Assembly: GCA_964354135.1 (NCBI GenBank)
Contig: CAYGZA010000025.1
Coordinates: forward strand, 1 to 33,926
Length of the DNA stretch: 33,926 bases
Source: CAYGZA01 sp964354135
GTDB taxonomy: Bacteria > Planctomycetota > Planctomycetia > Pirellulales > Thermoguttaceae
Reading direction: 5' to 3'
A program made the position numbers and the translations under genes. Under the pieces are notes generated by a model. It had not been told where the DNA came from, ran no database searches, and worked only from the letters and a program-made list of their open reading frames with translations. Below are positions 24,100-32,203 of the stretch, piece after piece (the first letter of the stretch is position 1; each line of letters starts with the position of its first letter).

Positions 24100-24150
24100 G
24101 AAGGGACTTGCGACAAGATTCTGTCCCACCGCACTTGTCGTAACTCCAAT

Positions 24151-24184
24151 AAAAAAGGCCACTTATGATTCCTCATAAGTGGCC
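24151..24184 (-). terminator. Rho-independent terminator of ssrA
   Basis: On the minus strand a perfect 12-bp stem (GGCCACTTATGA pairing with TCATAAGTGGCC) with a four-base loop is followed by six T residues. It begins about five bases after the tmRNA 3' end. Since integration would have replaced the tissue distal to the tmRNA 3' end, the terminator may come from the island. Confidence 0.85.
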
Positions 24185-24189
24185 TATTG

Positions 24190-24553
24190 GGTGGAGGCGG
24201 CGGGAATTGAACCCGCGTCCCGCGACGTTTCCGCGGAAGCCTCTACGTGCATAGTCGGATGATTTACGCTGTCACCCGCCTGATCCCCAACCGACGGGGT
24301 GCCAAGCAGCCCAGTCGGGCACGGAGTTTAGTCCCGGGCGTTCCCGACGTTGACCCGGAACGAGCCGAATTTGATGGCCGGCCTTTGGGCCTCTTCGGCG
24401 AAGGCCCTCGACCGGGGCTACGTCTTGTTACGCAGCCAGTGCGAGATTGCTCTCGGCATTTAAGATGTGCGGTCAGCTTTTAACGTGGCCCACTGACCAA
24501 CCACGGCACGCCACTCCCACTTCAACCCGTCCGGTCGAACCCGGTTCGCCCCC
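24190..24553 (-). ncRNA. ssrA: Transfer-messenger RNA (tmRNA)
   Basis: The tRNA-like ends are clear. The 5' GGGGGCG (24553-24547) pairs with CGCCTCC (24199-24193) to form a seven-base-pair acceptor stem with one G-U. The T arm GCGGG-TTCAATT-CCCGC lies just before the 3' strand. The tag reading frame is at 24457-24428: GCC resume codon, peptide AESNLALAA, stop TAA; with the charged alanine the tag is A-AESNLALAA, ending in the standard protease-recognised LAA. The RNA is about 364 nt, a normal one-piece length. CCA is not fully encoded (the DNA reads CCC after the discriminator A). tmRNA rescues stalled ribosomes and tags unfinished proteins. Its 3' end is the probable island attachment site. 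Confidence 0.95.
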
Positions 24554-24591
24554 GGCGGAAAGCGGCCCAAGGCCGCTCAACTCACAAGGCA

Positions 24592-24620
24592 ATTCTACCG
24601 CATCGGGGGCGGGTTTTCCA
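24592..24620 (-). promoter_or_regulatory. Candidate ssrA promoter
   Basis: On the minus strand TGGAAA (24620-24615) and TAGAAT (24597-24592) are exactly 17 bases apart. They lie 39 bases upstream of the mature tmRNA 5' end, leaving a short leader that RNase P would remove. Confidence 0.4.
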
Positions 24621-24730
24621 TCCCGAAGCGAATCCACCTCTGCAAGAGGGTAACTTATGCCCCGGTTTGCGGATGGCTGGTGCCGGTCGCGCGCGGCGGC
24701 ACCCTCTCTCGTGCCTTCGAGGATTTGGCA

Positions 24731-25444
24731 TCATGGCGCGGGTCGATGGAAGGCCTGAAGGCGCTTCATCCCCTCCGGGCAAAGGTCCAAGAGCGGGCAG
24801 CCCTCGCACTCGGGACTCCTCGCGGAGCAAACGCCTCGGCCGTGGCGGATCAACTGGATGTGGAATTCCAGCACCAGCCGGGCCGGCACGAGCACGGCCA
24901 GGTCGTCGTGCGCCCTGACGGCGCCGGTTCGCGGGCCGATCAGGCCGAGCCGCCGGCTGACGCGATGGACGTGAGTATCCACCGGCAGCACGGGCTTCCG
25001 GCACGCGAACAACAGCACGCAAGCGACCGTCTTGGGCCCGACGCCAGGGAATCTCTTCAAGTACTCCGCCGCCTCGGGCGCCGCCATCGTGGAAAGGAAT
25101 TCGAGCGACAGTTTCCCGCGATCCTCGTAGATCTTCTGCAAGATCGCCTTGATGCGCGGGGCCTTCCGGTTCGAGAGCCCGGCCTGCCGGATCGCGGCGG
25201 CGATCCTGGAGACCGGAGCGCGGCGGACGGCGTCCCAGCCGTCGAAGCGCCGGCGGAGCCGCTTGAAAGCAGCGTCGCTATTGGCGTCCGACGTGTTTTG
25301 CGAGAGAATCGTCGCGATGAGCTCATCCAGCACCGGCCACTGCGGGGGCGTCTCGACGGGCCCATAGACCCTCCGCAGCCGCCGGCAGATGGCCAACACC
25401 TTCTTGCGCGCGTCTTTCTCCCACGACGTGGGATTGTCGCTCAT
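24731..25444 (-). CDS. nth: Endonuclease III-like DNA glycosylase
   Basis: This 237-residue HhH-GPD enzyme probably excises oxidised pyrimidines and cleaves at abasic sites. The helix-hairpin-helix reads FPGVGPKTVA with the catalytic lysine K138, the essential aspartate is D156 in PVDTHVHR, and four cysteines (C206, C213, C216, C222) have the C-x6-C-x2-C-x5-C spacing of the [4Fe-4S] loop. GGAG lies eight bases before the ATG. It is close to endonuclease III but somewhat divergent (LSQNTSDANSDAAF instead of the usual LSAQ segment), so other HhH-GPD specificities are possible. It is the first backbone gene beyond ssrA. Confidence 0.85.
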   Translation of the reverse strand: MSDNPTSWEKDARKKVLAICRRLRRVYGPVETPPQWPVLDELIATILSQNTSDANSDAAFKRLRRRFDGWDAVRRAPVSRIAAAIRQAGLSNRKAPRIKAILQKIYEDRGKLSLEFLSTMAAPEAAEYLKRFPGVGPKTVACVLLFACRKPVLPVDTHVHRVSRRLGLIGPRTGAVRAHDDLAVLVPARLVLEFHIQLIRHGRGVCSARSPECEGCPLLDLCPEGMKRLQAFHRPAP

Positions 25445-25555
25445 CTCGGATGCTCCGGCGGTGCCGGGGGCGCGCTGTGGGTCTCAGCCTGTCGCGAATT
25501 CAGGAGAATATAGGAGAGCAGGCAAGAGAGCAAGGCGGAAGTGGGGGGGCGGCGG

Positions 25556-25885
25556 CTACGACTTCCACATCGCGCCCTTTGCGGCGACCGGCCATTTTGC
25601 GCCCAGGAACCACACGAAGCACTCAGACTCTCTGAGCCGAAAGCCACCCCTGCGCTCGAGGCGCCCGGCCTCCCAGTCGACCACAACGACGAAAGGGGCA
25701 GGCGAGCGCGGGTCGAATACCGTCGTGAGGTGCGAGCGGAGCTTGACGTACCTCGTGACGTCATAGACGCCCCACGTGGAGCTCAGGAGCCAGCCCACCA
25801 GGAAAAAGACGACGAGCGCCCCCAGCCACAGGCACCAAAACCTTCGACGGCCAACCATCGGTCGTGTCTCCGGCCTTTCGTTCAT
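25556..25885 (-). CDS. Small single-helix membrane protein, unknown
   Basis: This 109-residue protein has a basic N-terminus, one transmembrane helix (FWCLWLGALVVFFLVGWLL) and a soluble C-terminal part (FVVVVDWEAGRLERRGGF, ending in GAKWPVAAKG). AAGGGGG provides the ribosome-binding site. Its ATG overlaps the stop of the preceding membrane gene (ATGA), so it is the last gene of that operon. No family is recognised. Confidence 0.65.
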   Translation of the reverse strand: MNERPETRPMVGRRRFWCLWLGALVVFFLVGWLLSSTWGVYDVTRYVKLRSHLTTVFDPRSPAPFVVVVDWEAGRLERRGGFRLRESECFVWFLGAKWPVAAKGAMWKS

Positions 25886-26229
25886 CGAGGGCCCCCTTGA
25901 AGCCACGCCTGGTTTCCCCTGAGACAGAGTGAAAGGAACATCCCACCCGCAACGACAAGTGCCAAAAGGAACACCGTGATCGCACCCATCATGGCGATCC
26001 TGCCGGACAGACGCCGCCTGCCGATGAGCCCCCATCGCAGTGCCAGGACCTCCGCAGTGAAGCCGAACCCGAGGGGGAAGAGCGTGGCCGGGCGTTCTGC
26101 GTAACGGCCTCGCGGGGACGCGGCAAGAATTGCCGTGGCGATGAGAAAAGGCACGAGCAGGCCGGCAACGAAGAGAACGAAAGCACAGCGGGCGACAAAC
26201 ACACGCTCTTTCTTGCCGGAGTCGTTCAT
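25882..26229 (-). CDS. Small membrane protein, tandem paralogue 3
   Basis: This 115-residue protein has three hydrophobic helices. It shares with its two upstream neighbours an acidic or polar N-terminus, AFVLFVAGLLVPF in helix 1, and the motif GFGFTAEVLAL-x-GLIGRRRLSGRIAMMGA across helices 2 and 3. The family is not named. It is translationally coupled to the following gene by an ATGA overlap. Confidence 0.65.
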   Translation of the reverse strand: MNDSGKKERVFVARCAFVLFVAGLLVPFLIATAILAASPRGRYAERPATLFPLGFGFTAEVLALRWGLIGRRRLSGRIAMMGAITVFLLALVVAGGMFLSLCLRGNQAWLQGGPR

Positions 26230-26271
26230 GGGACCAACCGTTTGTGCAAGGGGTAACGAGACCGGCCGGGG

Positions 26272-26592
26272 TCAACCTATACGCGGACCGAGCCCCCACA
26301 GAATCGCAAGAACCATGGCCAGCACGAGTCCGGTTGCGGCGCCAATCATCGCAATCTTGCCGGAAAGGTATTGCCTGCCGAAGGCCCCCAAGATCAACGC
26401 CAAGACCTCGGCAATGAACCCGAACGCGACGGCGAGCAGGGCGGCGGCGGTGAGGCCGCTGAGGGACGCATTGGGCCCCGAGCAGGCGACAATCGCCTCG
26501 GCGACGGCCAAGGGGACCAGCAGCCCGACGATGAACACGACGAGGGCGCATGCGGCAATAAACAAGCGCTCCGCACTGTCGCTGTCTTTCAT
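26272..26592 (-). CDS. Small membrane protein, tandem paralogue 2
   Basis: This 106-residue protein is a second member of the three-helix family: ALVVFIVGLLVPL in helix 1, then FGFIAEVLALILGAFGRQYL and SGKIAMIGA. Its ATG overlaps the stop codon of paralogue 1 (ATGA). Function unknown. Confidence 0.65.
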   Translation of the reverse strand: MKDSDSAERLFIAACALVVFIVGLLVPLAVAEAIVACSGPNASLSGLTAAALLAVAFGFIAEVLALILGAFGRQYLSGKIAMIGAATGLVLAMVLAILWGLGPRIG

Positions 26593-27014
26593 GGGACGGA
26601 GCCCTTCACGTCATGCCCCACCATCTTCTCGGCGGTTGGGGGGCGTGTCTGGCCAGTCATGATTCGGACCGGGCGGGGCGGCAAAGGTCTGGGATGGCCC
26701 ACGCCGCCAAAGAAGGACCACGCAACCATCAGAGCGACCGCCACCGCAAGGATGGCAATCGCACCCCGTATGGCGATTCTCCCCGTAAGATGCCGCCTTC
26801 CGACAATGCCGAAGGCCAGCGCCAAGGCCAGCGCAACAAACCCGAATCCAAAGCCAAGCGAGGCGGCGGTGTTCTCCGTGGCAGGCGAGAGGTTCGGCCC
26901 GGACGACGCGAGGATCATCGCGGCGATGACAAACGGCAGCAACAGGCCGACGAACCACAGAACGAGGGCGGACCGGGCGAGAAACGCAGTCTCTTTGTCG
27001 TTGGCGGCAATCAT
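26589..27014 (-). CDS. Small membrane protein, tandem paralogue 1
   Basis: This 141-residue protein is the longest of the three paralogues: ALVLWFVGLLLPF in helix 1, FGFGFVALALALAFGIVGRR, LTGRIAIRGA, then a Pro-rich C-terminal tail (HPRPLPPRPVR). I chose the ATG at 27014 because it aligns with the starts of the other two copies and GGGGTGGTG lies upstream. An earlier ATG at 27059 would overlap the preceding gene. Confidence 0.65.
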   Translation of the reverse strand: MIAANDKETAFLARSALVLWFVGLLLPFVIAAMILASSGPNLSPATENTAASLGFGFGFVALALALAFGIVGRRHLTGRIAIRGAIAILAVAVALMVAWSFFGGVGHPRPLPPRPVRIMTGQTRPPTAEKMVGHDVKGSVP

Positions 27015-27048
27015 CTCACCACCCCGCAACCGAAGATCTTGTGCCGGC

Positions 27049-28251
27049 TTATCGTTCATTGGAGTGCGCGATTGCCGCCGGGCCACGAGGACGCAGGAGC
27101 ACGTCAAAGGTCGGCCGGGTGACGCCGTTGCGGAAGGTGACCCCGTGCGTTGATAGGGCCGCCGTCTCAGGGCTCGCCGGGTCGCACTGGCGCTGGCACG
27201 CCAGGGCGACGATCCCCCAGTCGCTTACGGGCCGGACCTCGCCCGGTTCGCTCAAGCCGTTGGAGTTGCAGTCATGCCAGATGGCCAGGCCGAGGAGTTC
27301 GCCGCCGGAGATCTCGCCGTCGCCGTTGTCGTCGAGGGCTTCGAGGGCCTCGTACCCGTTGTCCCAGAACAAGTTGAAGGAAACGCTGCCGAACATCTGC
27401 AGCGCGGAGGTGATCTCGCCTCGGCCGTGGGGATCGAAGACGAGCCAACCGGCGTCCTGGGTAGTCCACGTCCACGGGCGCCGGAGGCCCGTTCCGTCGG
27501 CGTCGAAGACCACTTTCGCACTCGGATCGACGAGGTCCGCGGCCATCAGGCCGTCGCAAAGCGGGATGACCAGCGGCGTGATGGCACGCCTAATCTCTTG
27601 GAAATGCTCGACCCGCTCCAGGAGCGTCGCAATCTCCCTCTTGTCTTTCTCTTTATCCAGGAGCGGGATCAAATAGGACGCCGCCTCGCTGGTGATGAAA
27701 CTCTCGCGCTTCATAGCCTCCCGCACCTCCTTGTCTTTGCTCCAGGCTTGTTCAATCGTCTTGCGGTAGGCTGCAATCGCCTCCTTCTTCCTGCCGGCCT
27801 GCTGGAGGCACCAGCCGTAGCCGAGCCGCGCGACCACGTTGCCGGGCTCGAGACCAACGGCTTTCTTGTGCATCTCGATGGCCTTGTCCAGATGCTCTCT
27901 TGCCGCCTTGAGCTTCTGACGATCCGTGGTGGAACGGACTTCAAAGGGGATGAACCGCGGTTCGTAGCCGAACCACGGCTCCTCGCCGCGGCGTTTGTTC
28001 ACTTCGATCTCGGCGTTCTTCGAGGCGTATGCCATGGCGTGGAGCCGCGCCAGCTTGAGCCAGAGACGGCCATTCTCGGGCTCTGCTTCCACGCGCTTCT
28101 GGAGATTCGAGATCAACCGCTCGATGGGCACCCGCTCCAGATCGGGCGTCTCGTACTTTGCCCTCGCCTCGCGCGACGCGGAACAACAGACGATCACACA
28201 AGCCAAGAGCGCCGTCACAAACCGCAACCGACAAACCGCTGCCAAGTTCAT
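27049..28251 (-). CDS. Exported TPR protein with RTX-associated calcium-binding module
   Basis: This 400-residue protein has a signal peptide (FVTALLACVIVCC; the CC could be a lipobox). TPR-like helices follow (residues about 40-165, e.g. AVGLEPGNVVARLGYGWCLQQAGRKKEAIAAY). The C-terminal module reads VVFDADGTG, AGWLVFDPHGRGEI, LFWDNGYEALEALDDNGDGEISGGEL, then IWHDCNSNGLSEPGEV. This resembles the calcium-binding EF-hand-like unit often found in RTX-type secreted proteins (FDLDGDG, LDxNGDG, WxDxNxDGxxxxGE). TPR units bind partners and the module probably binds calcium (inference). GGGAGG precedes the chosen ATG at 28251. It heads the membrane-protein cluster downstream. Confidence 0.75.
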   Translation of the reverse strand: MNLAAVCRLRFVTALLACVIVCCSASREARAKYETPDLERVPIERLISNLQKRVEAEPENGRLWLKLARLHAMAYASKNAEIEVNKRRGEEPWFGYEPRFIPFEVRSTTDRQKLKAAREHLDKAIEMHKKAVGLEPGNVVARLGYGWCLQQAGRKKEAIAAYRKTIEQAWSKDKEVREAMKRESFITSEAASYLIPLLDKEKDKREIATLLERVEHFQEIRRAITPLVIPLCDGLMAADLVDPSAKVVFDADGTGLRRPWTWTTQDAGWLVFDPHGRGEITSALQMFGSVSFNLFWDNGYEALEALDDNGDGEISGGELLGLAIWHDCNSNGLSEPGEVRPVSDWGIVALACQRQCDPASPETAALSTHGVTFRNGVTRPTFDVLLRPRGPAAIAHSNER

Positions 28252-28338
28252 GGTCATCCTCCCTGCCCGCCTTGCGGGCCGTCTTCGAGACAAAGTGCGT
28301 ACTCCGCGTCCTCTCGCCCGATGCGGTCAGGCGGCCGA

Positions 28339-30240
28339 CTACTCCGGGGCCTTCGGCGAGGGCGGCGGCGGCGCCGGTGCCTTTGCGGCCGCCGGAGCCG
28401 CTTTCCGTTCTTCAAGCTGCTGGTACTGACGCTCCTCCTGCTTCCCGACGAGGGTCGTCAACTGGAAGTTGCGGTCGAACTCCACCGAGAAACCGTACTC
28501 GATGATCCGGGCCTTCTCGCGCACCGTACCGGCCGGCACGGTGATTTGCCATCGCAGGACGCCCTTCGGCCGCTCGCGGCGCTGGTAGAGCGGGTCCTCG
28601 TCCAGCGGGTCCTTCAGTGGGGCCAGCGTGACCCGAACATCCGTCGCGTCCTCGCAGAAGGGGAGGCGATCGTAGATCCGCACGACCGCCGGCTCGGGCT
28701 TGTAGTTCTCGACGATCATCCGGTACTTGAAATCCAACTTGCGGTTGCCGCCCTGCACGCTTTCGGTCTTATCGACCAACTCGCGGCGGGCCCGAAGTTG
28801 CGGGTCGGCCCCGAAACCGGGGACGAGCATTTGCCCTCGGGCGACGGTGGGGGTCTCGCCGCGGCCGACGAACCGCCCGTCCAAGTAGGCGGAGATCGGG
28901 CCGGCCAAGAGGTCCTGGTCGCTGGTGTTGGTCAGCTCGGCTTCCCGGTAGACGTGGCGGGTGAGCACGGGCGCGGCCACGTGGTAGAAGCGGCTCTCGA
29001 ACTTGGTCTGGAAGATCTGCACCATCTGCTGATCCGACCGGCTGGCCACGCTCACGGGGGCGGCCAGCCAGTAGCTCAAGCTCGGGCCCCGAGTCGCCTC
29101 GACCTCTCCCGAGCGGAGCGTGCTCACCAGGTCCTTGCCGCTTAAGAGCTCCAGGTTCTGGAATTCGTTGGCCGCGGCGTTCAAGGCCCAATTCGCTCCG
29201 GACTTCTCACCGAGGGTGGCCGCGCTGCGGCTTTGCGCGGTCGCCGCGTCCAGCCGGTTGCGGATCGCCTCCAACTGCGCGGCCAGCTCTTTCGGGCCGG
29301 GCGGCTTGGGTTGTTCCTCCTTGTTCAGGGCCACCGGGAAGGGCGCCAACGCCGGGCCCGACGCGCTCAGGGCGGGCGTGGCGGTGGAAAGCACCAACTG
29401 CACGCCGTTCCAGTCCTCGCCGGTCATCTGGTGGACCAGCCCGTTGCACTCCACGCGGACCTCCTTGCGGTCGGGACCGGCGCGGAACGTGTACGCCGGC
29501 GACCAGCCGCAACTGCCCACCAGGTAGTTGAGGCGGACCGATTCCTTGGGGTCGCCACGTTTTTCCACGAAGATCGCCGCCTCGCGGACCGTGCGCGACG
29601 CGCCGCTCGTGAGCTCGGCACGCTTCCGCTGGAGCAGCGAGAGCTGGTCGTTGAGGTCCTTCGCGTCCTTCTCCGACGTGGTCAGCTTGTCGGCGGCGCC
29701 CTTCCGCTGCTCGAACGAGAACAGCGTGACGTTCTTGAGTGCCTCGGAATCCAGCACGCCCCGGGCCAGGTCGCTCTTGGCGGTCGCGGCGACGAAGCCC
29801 TCGAGCTGGTCGAGGTAGCCCGTCTGCTTGGCCAGCAGTTCCTGCCCCTTCTTGTTGACCTGGAGCTTCTCGTTCAGTTCCTTGACGGACAGGTCCAGCT
29901 TGCGGACCTCCTCGCGGGGCTCCTCGCCGACGGCCCGGGTGCGGTGCCGAACGGCGCGGACTTCCACGCCCTCGCTGCCTTCGGCAAACAGGCTTTCCGC
30001 AACTACCTGCTCCGGCAGGTCGCCGACCACAATCTCCATCGCCCCCTTGGGGCCTTCGATGGGGATCGTGCGGGTCACCATGGCCTGCCCGCGATACAGG
30101 GTCACGTGCGTCACTCGCCCGGGATTGCTCTGGGGGCTGGGCGGCGCGGCGGTCGGGGCGGCGCCGGACGCGGTTGGGGCCCCCAGGAAAAAGGCGGCGA
30201 GAGCGAGAAAACAGAGACTCGTTTTGGCGGCGGTAGTCAT
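28339..30240 (-). CDS. MuiA family (DUF4139) secreted protein
   Basis: This 633-residue protein has a signal peptide (LCFLALAAFFLGAPTASGA). The N-terminal part starts THVTLYRGQAMVTRTIPIEG, typical of DUF4140/mucoidy inhibitor A proteins. A charged coiled coil lies at about residues 110-210, and the long DUF4139 beta-rich region includes VRLNYLVGSCGWSPAYTFRA, MTGEDWNGVQLVLSTA, and LTNTSDQDLLAGPISAYLDGRFVG. The C-terminus is a low-complexity Ala/Pro tail. MuiA-like proteins were named for suppressing mucoidy in E. coli; the biochemical role is unknown. AGGAG lies about nine bases upstream of the ATG at 30240. Confidence 0.8.
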   Translation of the reverse strand: MTTAAKTSLCFLALAAFFLGAPTASGAAPTAAPPSPQSNPGRVTHVTLYRGQAMVTRTIPIEGPKGAMEIVVGDLPEQVVAESLFAEGSEGVEVRAVRHRTRAVGEEPREEVRKLDLSVKELNEKLQVNKKGQELLAKQTGYLDQLEGFVAATAKSDLARGVLDSEALKNVTLFSFEQRKGAADKLTTSEKDAKDLNDQLSLLQRKRAELTSGASRTVREAAIFVEKRGDPKESVRLNYLVGSCGWSPAYTFRAGPDRKEVRVECNGLVHQMTGEDWNGVQLVLSTATPALSASGPALAPFPVALNKEEQPKPPGPKELAAQLEAIRNRLDAATAQSRSAATLGEKSGANWALNAAANEFQNLELLSGKDLVSTLRSGEVEATRGPSLSYWLAAPVSVASRSDQQMVQIFQTKFESRFYHVAAPVLTRHVYREAELTNTSDQDLLAGPISAYLDGRFVGRGETPTVARGQMLVPGFGADPQLRARRELVDKTESVQGGNRKLDFKYRMIVENYKPEPAVVRIYDRLPFCEDATDVRVTLAPLKDPLDEDPLYQRRERPKGVLRWQITVPAGTVREKARIIEYGFSVEFDRNFQLTTLVGKQEERQYQQLEERKAAPAAAKAPAPPPPSPKAPE

Positions 30241-30366
30241 CGCGCGGTCTCCTGAAGAGGGGTGAGTCGGTCTGGCCGGAACCACGGCCCGAATGCTCGG
30301 AAGGCTGCGGGCCTTAGGGAACTAAGCGACAAGGGCGGCCGGCTCCCGCCAAGATTGCCGTGAATT

Positions 30367-30387
30367 GATTGACCTGCCCGGTCAATC
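30367..30387. repeat. Short inverted repeat overlapping a stop codon
   Basis: GATTGACC (30367-30374) and GGTCAATC (30380-30387) form an eight-base stem with a five-base loop. The stop codon of the anti-sigma-like gene lies within the right arm. No T-run follows, so it is not a standard terminator. Confidence 0.45.
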
Positions 30388-30666
30388 GGGGGTGCCGCCT
30401 CGTTCGCTGCTCCGCGGAGCGGCGTCGGCGGGAAACTTCGCCCGCCACTTCTCGCGGAGTTGACGATGAAGTTGCTCCTGGAACTCCGCCGGCAGCACGA
30501 ACGGCTCGCCTACCTTGTACAAGGTGATCGTCTTGCGGATGTTGTCGACCACCACTTCGCAGGGGTTGCAGCCTTTGAGGTGCTCCTCAAAGGCCGCGCA
30601 AACCCCGGGCGACAGGGTACCGTCCACGTAGTCGTTGAGTGCCGCCAGTAGCTCTTCACATTTCAT
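30382..30666 (-). CDS. Zinc-finger anti-sigma factor-like protein
   Basis: This 94-residue soluble protein matches the zf-HC2/ZAS anti-sigma fold: C3 near the start, then H29-x3-C33-x2-C36 (EEHLKGCNPC) within two short helices. These proteins bind and hold ECF sigma factors, sometimes releasing them on oxidation of the zinc cluster. It lacks a transmembrane helix, as in soluble sensors. No sigma factor gene is adjacent; about 280 bases without a gene lie upstream before the divergent glycosyltransferase. No clear ribosome-binding site is seen. Confidence 0.75.
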   Translation of the reverse strand: MKCEELLAALNDYVDGTLSPGVCAAFEEHLKGCNPCEVVVDNIRKTITLYKVGEPFVLPAEFQEQLHRQLREKWRAKFPADAAPRSSERGGTPD

Positions 30667-30946
30667 CGCGCAACCATGCTCACCCTGCTCGCCGGTTTCT
30701 ACCAGTATGGATGCGCACCACCTGCGGAAGTTACATCGGGGGGGATCCTTCGCGTCAGCCATAGGCATTCTGGCGCAAACCAAAACGCCGCAGCGGGTTG
30801 CATCGAATCCTGGACGCATGGAGTCCAGCCGTACGCGACGACTTGGGAGCGCCGTCGCGAGACTTGTCCGACGGTTTGGATGCGTGGTTCGAGGGAAACG
30901 CGACCTAAGTATGTATAGGCAAGCAGGTTGAGACACGGGATGCCAG

Positions 30947-32203
30947 ATGGACTCCTTCGCCCCTCCGATGACCCCCATCTTTGAGGATACAGGATCGCAG
31001 CCGCCGGTCCTCGTCCGGCAGTTCCCGATTCGGCCGGGGCACAAGCAGGTTGAGACCGCCCGGGTGCTCCACGTGATCAACGGCGAGCATTACTCCGGGG
31101 CCGAGCGAGTGCAGGACCTGTTGGCCGGCGGGCTCCCGGACTTCGGCTTCGGGGTTGCTTTCGCCTGCGTCAAGCCGGGTCGGTTCCCCGAAGTGTACAC
31201 GTCCCGCGAGGCGCCCGTTTTCCTATGCCCCATGCGGGGCAAGTACGACCTGCGGGCTGTTTGGCGCCTGGTGGGGCTTGTCCGCAGCGGTGAGTTCGGC
31301 CTGCTCCACGCCCACACGCCCCGGACGGCGATGGTGGCCGCTCTCGCGTCGGCGGCTACGGGCGTGCCGCTCGTCTACCACGTCCACAGCCCGGCATTCC
31401 GCGATTCGACGTCTCCTTGGCGAAACCGGCTCAATGCCCTGGTCGAGCGAGCGAGCCTCGCCCGGGCGGCGGCCATCATTGCCGTCTCCCGCAGTCTGGG
31501 GGAACAGATGCGGCGATACGCGCGGGCAGGGAGGCCGGTCTTCGTGGTGCCGAACGGGGTGCCGTGCCGTATTCCCAGGCCCGTCCGGGCCCGCGGCTGT
31601 CAAGAATGGACCTTGGGGACTGTCGCCCTTTTCCGTCCTCGAAAGGGGATCGAGGTGCTGCTGGAAGCCCTCGCGGCATTGCGTTCCGAACGGCTCTCGG
31701 TGCGTCTCAAAGCCGTGGGCGATTTCGAGACCGCGGAATATGGGCGTCAGGTCGTGAGGCAGGCCGAGCAGCTCGGGCTCAGCCGCCTGGTCGAGTGGGC
31801 CGGCTTCACGGCCGACGTCGACAGCCAGTTGAGGCAAATGGACCTGTTCGTCCTGCCGAGCCTCTTTGGCGAGGGCCTTCCTATGGTGATCCTCGAGGCA
31901 ATGGCAGCCGGCGTCCCCGTGGTGGCAACCCGGGTGGAGGGCATTCCCGAGACGGTCCGCGACGGCCGGGAAGGGCTGCTCGCCGAGCCAGGCGACCCGG
32001 CGTCGCTCTCCGCGGCGATTCGCCGCGTAATCCGCGGCGAGGTGGACTGGCACGGGCTACAGACTGCCGCCCTGAAACGCCAGACCGAGTGTTTCTCCGA
32101 TCGCAGCATGGCCGCTGGCGTGGCGGCCGTATACCGCAGGGTGTTCCTGGGGCAGAAACACGTACTGTCCCCTAGGCACGTGGCACAGGCTTCCAGCCTC
32201 TGA
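30947..32203 (+). CDS. Glycosyltransferase family 4 (GT-B fold)
   Basis: This 418-residue glycosyltransferase has VLHVINGEHYSGAERVQDLL near the N-terminus, a mid-region AAIIAVSRSLGEQ and VVPNGV, TVALFRPRKGIEVLLEA, and the donor-binding E-x7-E motif as GEGLPMVILEAMAAGVPVVAT (E309 and E317). It probably transfers a sugar from a nucleotide sugar to a cell-surface glycan or lipid at the inner membrane face. The last residues (RHVAQASSL) are encoded within a REP-like repeat that continues past the stop codon, so the C-terminus may be a late addition. Confidence 0.88.
   Translation: MDSFAPPMTPIFEDTGSQPPVLVRQFPIRPGHKQVETARVLHVINGEHYSGAERVQDLLAGGLPDFGFGVAFACVKPGRFPEVYTSREAPVFLCPMRGKYDLRAVWRLVGLVRSGEFGLLHAHTPRTAMVAALASAATGVPLVYHVHSPAFRDSTSPWRNRLNALVERASLARAAAIIAVSRSLGEQMRRYARAGRPVFVVPNGVPCRIPRPVRARGCQEWTLGTVALFRPRKGIEVLLEALAALRSERLSVRLKAVGDFETAEYGRQVVRQAEQLGLSRLVEWAGFTADVDSQLRQMDLFVLPSLFGEGLPMVILEAMAAGVPVVATRVEGIPETVRDGREGLLAEPGDPASLSAAIRRVIRGEVDWHGLQTAALKRQTECFSDRSMAAGVAAVYRRVFLGQKHVLSPRHVAQASSL

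Noticed and set aside
1..24150. Prophage
   Set aside because: No capsid, tail, terminase, portal or lysis genes are seen; the integrase alone points to an island.
21887..24178. 763-residue plus-strand open frame opposite the integrase
   Set aside because: It is antisense to the integrase and to the membrane protein's start; the minus-strand proteins have recognisable domains and this one has none.
27274..29145. 623-residue plus-strand open frame
   Set aside because: It lies opposite the TPR and MuiA-like genes and is a by-product of high GC; the product has no domain or ribosome-binding site.
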